Assembly (NCBI GenBank): GCA_023436075.1
Contig: JAEZKS010000243.1
Span: 1 to 37,323 of the forward strand
Direction of reading: 5' to 3'
DNA length: 37,323 nucleotides
Origin: Methanobacteriota archaeon
GTDB taxonomy: Archaea > Halobacteriota > Methanocellia > Methanocellales > Methanocellaceae
Position 1 is the first letter of the stretch; each line of letters opens with the position of its first letter. A program made the translations under genes and the position numbers. The notes below the pieces were generated by a model, which was given only the letters and a program-made list of their open reading frames with translations, ran no database searches and was not told the DNA's origin. Below are positions 15,613 through 24,498 of this stretch, piece by piece.

Positions 15613-17091
15613 ATGAACGGTCGATTACAGAAGCTCATCGAAGCACGTGGGCCGATCAGAAAGGCCGGCGTAATTGGCATGGGCTACGTTGGCATCCCGT
15701 CTGCCGTGCTGCTGGCAGACTGCCCGACAATGGACTGCGTCTACGGCTTTCAGCGCGACTCCCCCTCGTCCGGGCACAAGATCGAGATGCTCAACCGGGG
15801 CGAGAGCCCGTTAAAAGGCGAAGAGCCCGGGCTGGAACCACTCATCAGGAAAGTAGTGAGCGAGGGCAAGTTCCGCTGCACCTCCGACTTCTCGAAGATC
15901 GGTGAGCTCGATGCGGTCACGCTGGCCATACAGACGCCGTTCAAGGATTCGAAGGACCTGGTGCCTGACTTCAGCGCCCTCGTCGAGGGTCTGAAGATGG
16001 CGGGACGGCACATAACGCCCGGCGCACTGGTGGTCCTGGAGTCCACGATCACTCCGGGCACGACGACCGGGATGGCCCGGGATATCCTGGAGCTGGAAAG
16101 CGGCATGAAGGCAGGGGAAGACTTCGCACTCGCCCATGCGCCCGAGCGAGTCATGGTCGGCCGCCTACTCAGGAATATCCAGGAGCACGATCGTATCGTC
16201 GGCGGCATCGACGAGACAAGCACACGACGTGCTGTCGAGCTGTACCGGCCCGTGCTGACCAAGGGCCGGATCATCCCGATGTCGGCTACCGCCGCAGAGG
16301 TGACAAAGACAGCGGAGAACACGTTCCGCGACCTGCAGATCGCGGCGGCCAACGAGCTGGCGCTTTACTGCGAGGCGATGGGCATTAACTTCTACGACGT
16401 CCGGGCGGGCATCGACAGCCTCAAGGGCGAGGGGATCACCCGCGCCATCCTCTGGCCAGGGGCCGGCGTAGGCGGACACTGCCTGACCAAGGACACCTAT
16501 CACTTAGAGAGAGGAGTAAAGATCATGAACGGGCGGCTGGACTACCCGCAGGGCGAAAAGTCGATCTTCGTCCTGGCTCGCAACGTCAATGACTTCATGC
16601 CCCGGCACATGTTCAACCTGACTGTGGACGCACTGAGTCGTGCCGGCAAGGACATCAGAGGCTCCCGGGTGGCCATGCTGGGCTGGGCATTCCTCGGCAA
16701 CTCGGACGATGCGAGGAACACGCCTTCGGAGGCCTATCACCAGCTTCTGACTGAAGCAGGTGCCGTGCCCATGGTACACGACTGCTACGTGGAGAAGTAC
16801 CCGGGCGTGAGCATAGGACATGACCTCGACGAGACGCTCCGCGGAGCCGACGCAATCGCCGTCATGACCGGCCACGACAGCTATAGGTCGCTGGACCCGG
16901 AGCATCTGAAGGCACTGGCCTCTCCCGGCAGGCCAGCGATCATCGACGGGCGGAACGTGATCGATCCTGATGCCTTCATAGCGGCTGGATTCGTCTATAA
17001 GGGCATCGGCCGGGGTGACAAGAACTCGCATCCTGTCGGAATGAGTTGCCGGCGGTTAGAAGAGATAGCCGCTACGCCATTCGTCCGCTAG
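15613..17091 (+). CDS. UDP-sugar 6-dehydrogenase (WecC/WbpA/Ugd family)
   Basis: A 492-residue NAD-dependent dehydrogenase oxidising C6 of a UDP-hexose to a uronic acid, in the cytoplasm. The Rossmann motif GMGYVG is at 22-27. The catalytic Cys290 lies in PGAGVGGHCLTKD. Glu178 (HAPERVM) and Lys232/Asn236 (EVTKTAENTF) are the expected active-site residues. It is somewhat longer than the usual 420-440. Substrate choice among UDP-Glc, UDP-GlcNAc and UDP-ManNAc cannot be read from sequence. The locus contains Gfo/Idh/MocA, DegT, acyltransferase and WbpG-HisH2-HisF2 genes, so oxidation of a UDP-HexNAc (WbpA-like step) is the best inference. It heads the plus-strand half of the glycan locus. Confidence 0.92.
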   Translation: MNGRLQKLIEARGPIRKAGVIGMGYVGIPSAVLLADCPTMDCVYGFQRDSPSSGHKIEMLNRGESPLKGEEPGLEPLIRKVVSEGKFRCTSDFSKIGELDAVTLAIQTPFKDSKDLVPDFSALVEGLKMAGRHITPGALVVLESTITPGTTTGMARDILELESGMKAGEDFALAHAPERVMVGRLLRNIQEHDRIVGGIDETSTRRAVELYRPVLTKGRIIPMSATAAEVTKTAENTFRDLQIAAANELALYCEAMGINFYDVRAGIDSLKGEGITRAILWPGAGVGGHCLTKDTYHLERGVKIMNGRLDYPQGEKSIFVLARNVNDFMPRHMFNLTVDALSRAGKDIRGSRVAMLGWAFLGNSDDARNTPSEAYHQLLTEAGAVPMVHDCYVEKYPGVSIGHDLDETLRGADAIAVMTGHDSYRSLDPEHLKALASPGRPAIIDGRNVIDPDAFIAAGFVYKGIGRGDKNSHPVGMSCRRLEEIAATPFVR

Positions 17092-17119
17092 ATAACTTAT
17101 ACATACAGCATGTGTTTCA

Positions 17120-17204
17120 GGACACGAAGGTACACGAAGGACGGTTAATGGAGAGGCTTCCCATTGCCTCATTTCCTAAAAATCCTTTGTGTACCGTTGT
17201 GTGC
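17120..17204. repeat. Short inverted repeat of CACGAAGG type
   Basis: GGACACGAAGGTACACGAAGGA (17120-17141) pairs with 17183-17204 (18 of 22 positions). Inside is a small stem GAGGC...GCCTC (about 17153-17170). It shares the ACACGAAGG wording of the larger repeats at 1-340 and 34067-34491. It lies between the dehydrogenase stop and the flippase promoter. Confidence 0.65.
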
Positions 17205-17315
17205 ACCTGGTGTAACCTTGCGTCCTATAACCACTCTGGCTATCGTGATGCAGGCAGTTTTTAACACCGGGCCCGCAATCATCCGCTTTTTATGCAACCA
17301 GCTACTATGCAAACT

Positions 17316-17324
17316 ATTATATAC
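17316..17324 (+). promoter_or_regulatory. TATA box of the flippase gene
   Basis: CTATTATATACC, about 34 nt before the ATG at 17354. No Shine-Dalgarno is visible, so the transcript is probably leaderless or nearly so. Confidence 0.55.
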
Positions 17325-17353
17325 CATCAATATTATAATGTTAAAAGAATATT

Positions 17354-18598
17354 ATGAGTGTCACGGAGACGTACGCCACCCGCATCAGGGGACAGTTTGG
17401 CGTCCAGCTGTTCAAGAACTCGTTTTTCATCATCCTGAACAAGCTGACGGTCGCCGGGTCGGGGTTCATCTTCTGGTGGCTGGCGGCCAGATACTACTCT
17501 ACAGGCGACGTAGGCCTGGCCACGGCGCTGATCTCGTCGGCCAGCCTGATCATGCAGTTCTCGTTCCTGGGATTTGACTACTCGACAATCCGGTTCTTCT
17601 CGAAGTACGACCGCAGCAAAATCTATAACACCTGCATGATCCTGACGACATCTATCGCGCTGACGCTGGGCATCGGATACCTGGCATTCGTCAACGTCTT
17701 CTCCCCGGAACTGGCCTTCATCCAGCAGCCCGTCTACGCAGTGGTATTTCTCGCCTACATCACAGTGAGCATCATAGCTCAAATCAACAATATTTCATTC
17801 ATCGCGATGCGGAGAGCTGAAATCAGCTTCGTGCAGAACCTGTTGCTGGTTCTGCGGCTGCCGCTGCTGATACCGCTGGTCTTTCTGGGCGCTTTCGGCA
17901 TTCTGACCTCGATCGGGATGGCGTACGTGCTGGCCTGTCTGGTCACCATATACCTGATGAGCTATTTCGTCAGCATGCGGCTGAATGTCGACCAGTCGTT
18001 CGTAAAGACCTCACTGAAGTTCTCCTTCGGCAACTACGTCGCCCAGATCTTACTGAACTTCACCTACCTGGTGCTGCCGATCATGATCCTGAACCTCCTG
18101 GGTCCGGAAGAGGCCGCCAAATACTACATCGCCTACACGATCGGCAATTTCCTGCTGCAGGTGCCCGACGCAGTCGGCATGTCGCTGTTCGTCGAGGGCA
18201 GTCACGGCGAGTCGATGCGCAAGAACGTGGTCCGGGCAGCCACCGCTATTTACGCAGTGCTCATCCCGGGAGTGATCTTCATATTCCTCTTCGGAGGCTG
18301 GCTGCTGGCAGAAGGATTCGGTAAGGACTACGCCGAATCGATCACGCTGCTCAGGCTGTTCGCGCTGGTGAGCCTGTTCTTCGCGATCTATTGCCTGATG
18401 GTGCCCATCCAGAACGTGCGCATGAATGTGAAACGGATCATCCACATCAACATGATCATATTCGTGCTGTTCCTGGGCATGTCCTACCTCTTCCTGACGC
18501 ACTTCGGCATCGTCGGGGTAGGGCTGGCGCTGCTGCTGACGTACGCGATCGTGGACGTAATTATCTTGGGGCTGGCGAAGGTGGAGGGCTGGTTTTGA
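17354..18598 (+). CDS. Polysaccharide flippase (Wzx/MOP superfamily)
   Basis: A 414-residue polytopic membrane protein with about 11-12 hydrophobic helices and the N-terminal pattern of oligosaccharide flippases (KNSFFIILNKLTVAGSGFIF, then ARYYSTGDVGLATAL). It is expected to move a lipid-linked glycan across the cytoplasmic membrane, and it sits directly among sugar-nucleotide and glycosyltransferase genes. Length is typical. Its own TATA box gives a near-leaderless mRNA. The polytopic protein at 18635 follows 36 bp downstream and is probably cotranscribed. The specific cargo cannot be read from sequence. Confidence 0.88.
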   Translation: MSVTETYATRIRGQFGVQLFKNSFFIILNKLTVAGSGFIFWWLAARYYSTGDVGLATALISSASLIMQFSFLGFDYSTIRFFSKYDRSKIYNTCMILTTSIALTLGIGYLAFVNVFSPELAFIQQPVYAVVFLAYITVSIIAQINNISFIAMRRAEISFVQNLLLVLRLPLLIPLVFLGAFGILTSIGMAYVLACLVTIYLMSYFVSMRLNVDQSFVKTSLKFSFGNYVAQILLNFTYLVLPIMILNLLGPEEAAKYYIAYTIGNFLLQVPDAVGMSLFVEGSHGESMRKNVVRAATAIYAVLIPGVIFIFLFGGWLLAEGFGKDYAESITLLRLFALVSLFFAIYCLMVPIQNVRMNVKRIIHINMIIFVLFLGMSYLFLTHFGIVGVGLALLLTYAIVDVIILGLAKVEGWF

Positions 18599-18634
18599 TG
18601 GTAAAAATCGCAAAAATGGCAACGATGTGATGAA

Positions 18635-20539
18635 ATGAGCTATGGCATATCCGCTTTGATCAGAGACCGCAGCCAGTTCCTTGGCCTGCTGGGAAACTTC
18701 GTGCTCTACGCCTTCCCGGCGCTGGGCATCCTCGGAGCGCTCGCCCTTCTAGCGCTGGGACAATACCAATACCTCATCCTGAGCACGTACATGATTGTGC
18801 CAATCATCTGTGCTCCGGTCGCGTACATGATGCTTCGCAAGAGGCCGGAGACCGGATCGACAGCGAGCGATGACCTGTTCAAGGTCATGGTCGCGGGATT
18901 CTTCATGTGCTTCGCGTTCTCGCTCACGCTGCTCTACGCCTTTGAAGTTCGACCGACGCTGTATTACGTGGTCGTGGCGGCCATGGCCACGCTCATCTTC
19001 GTCCAGATCATCCGTGCAAATCTCACCCAGGGCAAGGTCGCCGCGATCCTGCTCCAGATCATAGCCCTGGTGCTGAACGTCTGCTGGGGAATCTCGCTCC
19101 ACTACTACCAGTACGTCGGCCGGACGGACATTCTGATCCACACATATTATACGAACAGTCTGATACAGCTCGGGCACGTGACATCGGTCTTCTACGACTA
19201 TCAGCCGTTCCCACTCTGGCATATCATGAACACAGGCATATACCTGGCGGGGGGAGCAGGGTTCCCTGTAGACAAGGTCATGGCTATCTCGGGAGGCCTG
19301 GCGTTTGCGGTGCTGCCCGTCATCGTCTACCTGATCGGCGCGAAGCTGTTCAAGGACAATCGCACTGCGCTCATAGCTGCGCTGATCACGGTATTCTTCC
19401 CGGATATTATCTTAATGGGGGCCTCGACGATCCCCCGGGTCATCGCCGAGATTCTGATGGTGTTCCTCGTGTACCTGTTGCTCACCCAGAAGAGCAAGGT
19501 CCGGTACCTGCTGATCGTGCCGATCCTGGCCGCGATCATCGTCTACCACTCGATCTCCATCCTCTTCACTGCGGTCATCCTGCTGGCGCTGTACGTCCTG
19601 CAGATACTATTCGTGAAGAAGGAGGAGCGGTTCGTGAGCATCTGGCACGTGGCGCTGGCGCTGGGCATGACCGCCGTGTACTGGGTGACGAACGCTGAGA
19701 TACTCATCCAGCGGCTGATCAATAATGCCACGGCGACGACTGATACACTAAACATCCCCAAAGCGTTGATACAGAACGCCCCGTGGAATGAGCTGTTCAA
19801 CTACCTCCAGTACATGCCGGCCATCCTTTTCATACTCGCCGGATTCCTGCTGCTGGCGCTGACGAAGAAGCACGACAACCGGGCACGGATATTCGGCCTC
19901 GCAGCGCTGGTCTTCGTCTGGGTGTCCTTCCCCGGGCCGCTGCTGATGATCGGCAAGCTAGTGGAGAGTTTCGGCATCGATCGCTTTGCCGAGTACACCT
20001 TCCTGATCCTGATCCTGATCGCCGCCGCGGGGATCGCCGGGCTACTCTATCGCTCTGGGCGTTATGGCAAGGCGATCATCGTCGCGCTGTTCTGTATCTG
20101 GGCCCTGCTGGCGGTGTCCAGCGACTGGGTGGCCTCGGACAACCCGCTGGTGAAGCGGCCGTTCTACACCTACTACTTCTCCGAGCAGGAGATCTCGGGC
20201 ATGGACCGGCTGGTGACCCACGCAACGGGCATCCTGGAATCCGACTACGTCCCCAACCGGTATTACGAGGGCTCGGACAATGTGGCCTATACGACCATTC
20301 TGGAGGTGGATGTGCCGAACATGACCTTCGTGCGCCACAGCCCGGCTGACGTACTGCTGATCCGCGATGGCGAGCAGGACAAACGGGATTTGCGCGTCGC
20401 GGTGCTGAACAGCTCGAAGTTCATATCCAAGCCGGAAGCGGGCGATTACGTGTACATCGACCGCAACCAGAGCGTCTGGGACACGCTGGTCGAGTACAAC
20501 CGGGTCTACGACTCGAAGGCTATACAGGCGTATAATTGA
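18635..20539 (+). CDS. Polytopic membrane protein, GT-C glycosyltransferase-like
   Basis: A 634-residue protein with about 13 hydrophobic helices and a C-terminal soluble domain of about 110 residues (from about 520), probably outside the cell. An acidic GRTDILIHTYY stretch (162-172) sits in the loop where GT-C enzymes carry their catalytic Asp. PFPLWHIMNTG follows, as in other archaeal putative GT-C proteins. A lipid-linked-sugar glycosyltransferase or polymerase (Wzy-like) role is inferred from topology and from the flippase just upstream; no named family is certain. Ends at a convergent junction with the DUF362 gene. Confidence 0.72.
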   Translation: MSYGISALIRDRSQFLGLLGNFVLYAFPALGILGALALLALGQYQYLILSTYMIVPIICAPVAYMMLRKRPETGSTASDDLFKVMVAGFFMCFAFSLTLLYAFEVRPTLYYVVVAAMATLIFVQIIRANLTQGKVAAILLQIIALVLNVCWGISLHYYQYVGRTDILIHTYYTNSLIQLGHVTSVFYDYQPFPLWHIMNTGIYLAGGAGFPVDKVMAISGGLAFAVLPVIVYLIGAKLFKDNRTALIAALITVFFPDIILMGASTIPRVIAEILMVFLVYLLLTQKSKVRYLLIVPILAAIIVYHSISILFTAVILLALYVLQILFVKKEERFVSIWHVALALGMTAVYWVTNAEILIQRLINNATATTDTLNIPKALIQNAPWNELFNYLQYMPAILFILAGFLLLALTKKHDNRARIFGLAALVFVWVSFPGPLLMIGKLVESFGIDRFAEYTFLILILIAAAGIAGLLYRSGRYGKAIIVALFCIWALLAVSSDWVASDNPLVKRPFYTYYFSEQEISGMDRLVTHATGILESDYVPNRYYEGSDNVAYTTILEVDVPNMTFVRHSPADVLLIRDGEQDKRDLRVAVLNSSKFISKPEAGDYVYIDRNQSVWDTLVEYNRVYDSKAIQAYN

Positions 20540-20811
20540 GGACGCAACGGGCAGTCTCGCGGATGAAACGGGCCGGGCAATCGTCGTATGCCCTGCCTCG
20601 TTCATTCGCATGCGTGTGACTGAGCTACCAGGCCCTCTTTTGCCGTCGCCCTCTGCGTTCTCTGCGCCTCCTCTGCGCTCTCTGCGAGGATTTCGTTCAT
20701 CGCTTTGAATTAATATGATAGCGACGTAGCCTTGTTTCAGGCTATGTGTCGAGTACCAGAGAACAGTTTTATTCCCGCAAAGAAAGGATGGGCAATAATC
20801 GTAAGCTACGC
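20540..20811. other. Convergent junction with CTCTGCG repeats
   Basis: No gene. CTCTGCG occurs four times (20651, 20660, 20671 and 20680), a low-complexity string. CTTGTTTCAGGCTATGTGTCG (20731-20751) repeats the motif at 15333. A weak GGGCA/TGCCC stem (20575-20593) could serve termination, but there is no T tract. Confidence 0.5.
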
Positions 20812-20915
20812 CATGGGCTCCCGCGCACGCGCGCGAAGACGCCGCCATTTTACAGGCTACACTATACCATAGACTATCGACATGGGCTCCCGCGCACGCG
20901 CGCGAAGACGCCGCC
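20812..20915 (+). repeat. Exact 35-bp direct repeat with 34-bp spacer (CGCGCG element, copies 4 and 5)
   Basis: 20812-20846 and 20881-20915 are identical over 35 bp, starting CATGGGCTCCCGCGCACG and ending AGACGCCGCC. The 34-bp spacer (20847-20880) is AT-rich. The geometry is CRISPR-like, but only two units exist, no cas gene is present, and the core GCACGCGCGCG belongs to the dispersed element seen at 1433, 1766, 15449 and 36196. It is therefore called a dispersed repeat. Confidence 0.8.
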
Positions 20916-20941
20916 CTGACCGCCTGTCACAGGTTAAAAAA

Positions 20942-22435
20942 TTACTTTGCCATCGCTATCGGAGCGACGGACTGCTTTTCTTGCAGTTCTGCAACAGGCG
21001 ACGATTTATATTCTATATGCCCCTTCCAGCCCGCTGGTGGCACGAGCGCGCAGTTGTAGGCGTCGTACACCTTTTCGAACCGATCGCAGCGATCGGCAAG
21101 TATCTGGATGCCATGGACCTGTCCGCTGAAAAGCGCATACTTCCGCGCATTCCGGGCGAAGGTGATCGTCGGGATCTTCCGGTAGTCGAAACCCATGATG
21201 CCGCTGCATACCGCGTCGATCTCAACGGGGCTGACTCCGGCCACAAGTACGCCACATTTCCGGGGCATCGGCGTCATGGGGCCTTCTTTCTCGCCGGCCA
21301 CGATGCCGTCTATAAGCACGAACAGCCTGCGCTGAAGCTGATCTCTCATGATTCCATCTTTATCGGCGTACATGAGTATCTTATTCATGTCGATGATGGT
21401 GCGGGGGATAGTCTCATTGCCATGCCAGCTCCCCTGCAGGTAAGGATCGCTGAAAGGGATCACTTTCTTTGAGATAACTAATACAATGCTCATCGCGCGC
21501 ATGGGCATGATGCGCAGCATGCTGTCTGATGCCACCATCTCCTCCTTGAGGCGTACGAAGGCTGCCTTTCGCAGATCCCGGCGCTCGTACTCGTCGCCGC
21601 CTTTTTCGGCCGGTCCGATACGGTGGTGAGGCAGCCAGTCCTTGGCGCCGTTAATGCCGATCAGGTTCTTGAGGGCGCAACTGATGCCGGTCTTCGCATG
21701 TGTCTTCAGCTTGGGCACGCTGATCACCACATCGGCATCCAGGACGCTGGCGCTGACGAGGTACTCGTTCTTCTCGCGGCTGTGGTGCCGAATCATCTCG
21801 TCCCGCCGGTAGTCGGCAACCCGGAACTTCTCGCAGTCGGCGATGATATCGTAGTGTTCCGAATCAGATTTCAGGTCGACGACCTTGTATCCCATTGGGT
21901 CGCCATCCAGCGGACGGACAGCCACGCCCCCGATCTTTCGCGTTCGGCCCCGGATCTGCATCAGGTTGAGCACTGGCACGGTCATCCCGTGATCGGCATA
22001 GTGCCGTGAGATTTCTCCCAGACCCGTCAGGCGTACGACTTCGTCAAAATCAGTTTCGAGCTGTGGCGAATCGCCGACGGTCAGCTTTCCTTTGCCCTGC
22101 AGCGCGATGTAAGCGTAGTCCGAGATCGCGCGGATGACGCTGCCCTGTGCGATCAGGCACTCGATGCCTCCGGCAGGGTTATGGTGCCCGACCAGGTTCG
22201 GCTTGACGAACACGCGGTCGCCAGGACGGATGATGCTACCCAGCGGATTCCATGACGGCTGCCCGAAGTGTTCCGTATCAAGGCTCATGCGATATAATAG
22301 TTGCCGGACTGCCCCGTAGACCCGGTTGCCCGGACACAGGCCCTCGAACGGATACTCCGGATATCGCTCTGACGGGTGGAATGGCGCCTCGCGGCAGTAG
22401 TCCAGCGACTCGTCCTTCGATATAGCCACAGTCAT
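20942..22435 (-). CDS. DUF362 family protein
   Basis: A 497-residue cytoplasmic protein of the DUF362 family. Signatures are the early VFVKPNLV (76-82), the central SVPKLKTHAKTGISCALKNL (239-258), and a C-terminal region with LIDGIVAGEKEGPM and VEIDAVCSGIMG. The ferredoxin-like 4Fe-4S extension found in some members is absent. The biochemical function is unsettled. Its stop lies at the convergent junction; its ATG comes one base after the stop of the GNAT/FemAB gene upstream, so it is translationally coupled to that cell-surface unit. A role in modifying the same glycan is inferred from context only. Confidence 0.85.
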   Translation of the reverse strand: MTVAISKDESLDYCREAPFHPSERYPEYPFEGLCPGNRVYGAVRQLLYRMSLDTEHFGQPSWNPLGSIIRPGDRVFVKPNLVGHHNPAGGIECLIAQGSVIRAISDYAYIALQGKGKLTVGDSPQLETDFDEVVRLTGLGEISRHYADHGMTVPVLNLMQIRGRTRKIGGVAVRPLDGDPMGYKVVDLKSDSEHYDIIADCEKFRVADYRRDEMIRHHSREKNEYLVSASVLDADVVISVPKLKTHAKTGISCALKNLIGINGAKDWLPHHRIGPAEKGGDEYERRDLRKAAFVRLKEEMVASDSMLRIMPMRAMSIVLVISKKVIPFSDPYLQGSWHGNETIPRTIIDMNKILMYADKDGIMRDQLQRRLFVLIDGIVAGEKEGPMTPMPRKCGVLVAGVSPVEIDAVCSGIMGFDYRKIPTITFARNARKYALFSGQVHGIQILADRCDRFEKVYDAYNCALVPPAGWKGHIEYKSSPVAELQEKQSVAPIAMAK

Positions 22436-22436
22436 G

Positions 22437-23429
22437 CTAAACCCACGCCCTGATTACGTTATTGAAGGTCCATTCGGCGATGCTGCCGAGAGCGTCTTTC
22501 TTGTTCACGTAGAACTTGAGCTCCAGCCCGGGGTTGAACTTGGACTTGAATGGCAACACCCGGCGGACATCGGCGCCGGGTATCTCGAAGGTCTTCATGC
22601 CGGCAGACTTTTCCATCTTGATCAGCTCCCAGAGCATGTACTCGTTATAGTGGCCGGTGGCGCTGCCCAGCCATAGCGTGAACTTGTCCTTGTACTCGGT
22701 GATCACGTGCGCCCCGACGATCTTCTCGCCCTCGCGGAGGAAGTACATCTTGACGTTCTCCGGGTATGCATCGAGGAACTCCTTCACGTAAGCAGGGTCG
22801 CCGGTGTGGTACATGGAGCGGCGGCCCTTCGCCTTGAAGTTGTCGCTCATGATCCGGTAGAACTCCCTGACATCGTCAGATCTCTCCATGACCAGCCCCA
22901 GGCCTTCGCAGTGCTTGATCTGTTTCTTACAGGTCGAGTCGAACCCCGCCCAGATCTCTTCCAGCGGCTGGGCCAGGCCGATGTAGTAATCGTAGGAGAC
23001 GTCAGCGTGGTAATTGTTCCACAGGAAAGGCCGGACATCGTCAAAACAGGGCTCCGTCTGCATGGTCATGAAGTTAGGGGCCAGCTTCCCGATCTCGGCG
23101 TTGATCTCATCGACTGCCTCGCTCAGGTACGTCTCTTTGCGCTTCTGCTTGAGTCCCCGGTACGTGGGCCCCATGACGGGCCCGAGGTATGGTATCTGCG
23201 TCTGCGGCGGAGGGGAAAAGACGAGCTTCATGCCCCGGTACCTCCGGAAGTACAGCGGAAAGAGGCCGATCAGCTCGGCGCCGCGGTAAATGCCGTATGG
23301 CAACAGCCGGTACGGAGAATATTTCTCGACGACCTTCAGCGCCTGCCACCGGTGGAAGATCGAGCCGTACGGGGTCTCGTCCAGGAACCTGTCCCAGACA
23401 GCACCATCTTCGATTAGCCTGACCGTCAT
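22437..23429 (-). CDS. FemAB/GNAT-like acyl- or aminoacyltransferase, paralogue 2
   Basis: A 330-residue protein of the FemAB-like (Acetyltransf_6) branch of the GNAT fold. Members transfer acyl groups, or aminoacyl groups from tRNA, to cell-surface precursors. It shares with its upstream neighbour the N-terminal PYGxxFHxW pattern, the PPPxxxIPYLGP motif, and the C-terminal arrangement FEIPGADVRR then KSKFNPGLE. In an archaeon, murein cannot be the target. Of two nearby ATGs, 23438 directly abuts AGGAG, while 23429 has proper spacing and is chosen. It lies between paralogue 1 and DUF362. Confidence 0.82.
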   Translation of the reverse strand: MTVRLIEDGAVWDRFLDETPYGSIFHRWQALKVVEKYSPYRLLPYGIYRGAELIGLFPLYFRRYRGMKLVFSPPPQTQIPYLGPVMGPTYRGLKQKRKETYLSEAVDEINAEIGKLAPNFMTMQTEPCFDDVRPFLWNNYHADVSYDYYIGLAQPLEEIWAGFDSTCKKQIKHCEGLGLVMERSDDVREFYRIMSDNFKAKGRRSMYHTGDPAYVKEFLDAYPENVKMYFLREGEKIVGAHVITEYKDKFTLWLGSATGHYNEYMLWELIKMEKSAGMKTFEIPGADVRRVLPFKSKFNPGLELKFYVNKKDALGSIAEWTFNNVIRAWV

Positions 23430-23445
23430 GTTATTCATCTCCTGT

Positions 23446-24498
23446 TTATGTCTGAGCCGTCTTCGGGCGGGATTGAGCCAGCCTGTGTGCCAGCGTTTTC
23501 ACCGGCGATCTTCGCATGAAGTTGTAGTACGCCCACTCGGCCGCTTCGCCCAGCGGGTCCTTCCGATGGATGGCATAGCAGACCTCCAGACGGGGATTGT
23601 ACTTCGACTTGTACTGGGACAGGCGCCGGTCGCCGGCGCCCTGGAGCTCGAACTCAGTGCATCCTTCCTCCTTCGCCATCCGGATAAGCGTCCAGACCAT
23701 GTGGTCGTTGCCGGCGATGCCGCTGTCCATGCGGGCGTTGCCCATCCAGTGGATCATGCGGCCCTTGTACTGGATGACGGTGATCACCGATGCGATCTCT
23801 TCGCCGTTGTACAGGAAGTACATCCGGATGTTGTCCGGGAAAGCATCAAGCAGATCCTTCAGGTACCCGGCGCCTTTCATCGGGAACGTCATGCCCTGCT
23901 CGGCGTAGCGCCGTGTCACCACGTCGTAGAAGGTCTTCGTGTCCGTCATCCGCTCGACCCGCAGCGGCAGCTTTGCGACGTTCTTGAGGTTCCACCGTAG
24001 CTTGGTGCCGAAGCCGGCCCAGATCTCATCAAGCGGCCGGGTCAGGTCGACGATGTAGGTAAAGTGGGAAACCTCCTGGTAGCCGTTCCACTGGAACGGC
24101 CGGATGTCCCTGAACCCCGGCGGCAACTGGATGTACGTGTAGCTTGGCGAGAGCTTCTTGATCTCGGCGCTGACCTCGTCAACCACCATCTGCAGCTGGG
24201 TTTCCCGAGTATTGGGCTTCACCTGGTCATAGCTGGCGTTCATGGTGGGCCCGAGGTAGGGAATGCACGACAGCGGGGGCGGGGCGAATACCGACTTCAG
24301 CATGAGGTCTTTCTTGTAGAACAGCGGAAAGAGCGAAAGCAGGTTCGTTCCCTGATATATGCCCATGGGCAGCAGCTTCCAGCCTGTATGTTTCTCAGCG
24401 ATCTTCAGGAAGTCCCATTTGTGGAACAGCAGCCCGTACGGGCTCTGGTCGACCGTGCGGTCCCACAGCTCGCGATCGTCAATAATCGAAATAGCCAT
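23446..24498 (-). CDS. FemAB/GNAT-like acyl- or aminoacyltransferase, paralogue 1
   Basis: A 350-residue protein with the same architecture as the next gene: PYGLLFHKW near residue 20, APPPLSCIPYLGP, the central WAGFGTKLRWNLKN, and the C-terminal ELQGAGDRR then YKSKYNPRLE. The pair probably arose by duplication and then diverged strongly. Its start overlaps the deacetylase stop by 20 bp, indicating coupled translation. A transferase acting on a nucleotide- or lipid-linked sugar is inferred from the locus. Proteins of this type also sit next to polysaccharide deacetylases in bacterial exopolysaccharide loci. Confidence 0.82.
   Translation of the reverse strand: MAISIIDDRELWDRTVDQSPYGLLFHKWDFLKIAEKHTGWKLLPMGIYQGTNLLSLFPLFYKKDLMLKSVFAPPPLSCIPYLGPTMNASYDQVKPNTRETQLQMVVDEVSAEIKKLSPSYTYIQLPPGFRDIRPFQWNGYQEVSHFTYIVDLTRPLDEIWAGFGTKLRWNLKNVAKLPLRVERMTDTKTFYDVVTRRYAEQGMTFPMKGAGYLKDLLDAFPDNIRMYFLYNGEEIASVITVIQYKGRMIHWMGNARMDSGIAGNDHMVWTLIRMAKEEGCTEFELQGAGDRRLSQYKSKYNPRLEVCYAIHRKDPLGEAAEWAYYNFMRRSPVKTLAHRLAQSRPKTAQT

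Noticed and set aside
20042..20848. 268-residue minus-strand open frame
   Set aside because: It is antisense to the GT-C-like gene and passes through the CTCTGCG repeats, giving an RRERRGGAENAE-type artefact.
20812..20915. CRISPR array
   Set aside because: Only two repeats, no cas genes, and the repeat core belongs to a dispersed element found elsewhere in the window.
22437..24498. Peptidoglycan interpeptide-bridge enzymes
   Set aside because: The fold is FemAB-like, but the gene content is archaeal and no murein genes are present, so that substrate is unlikely.
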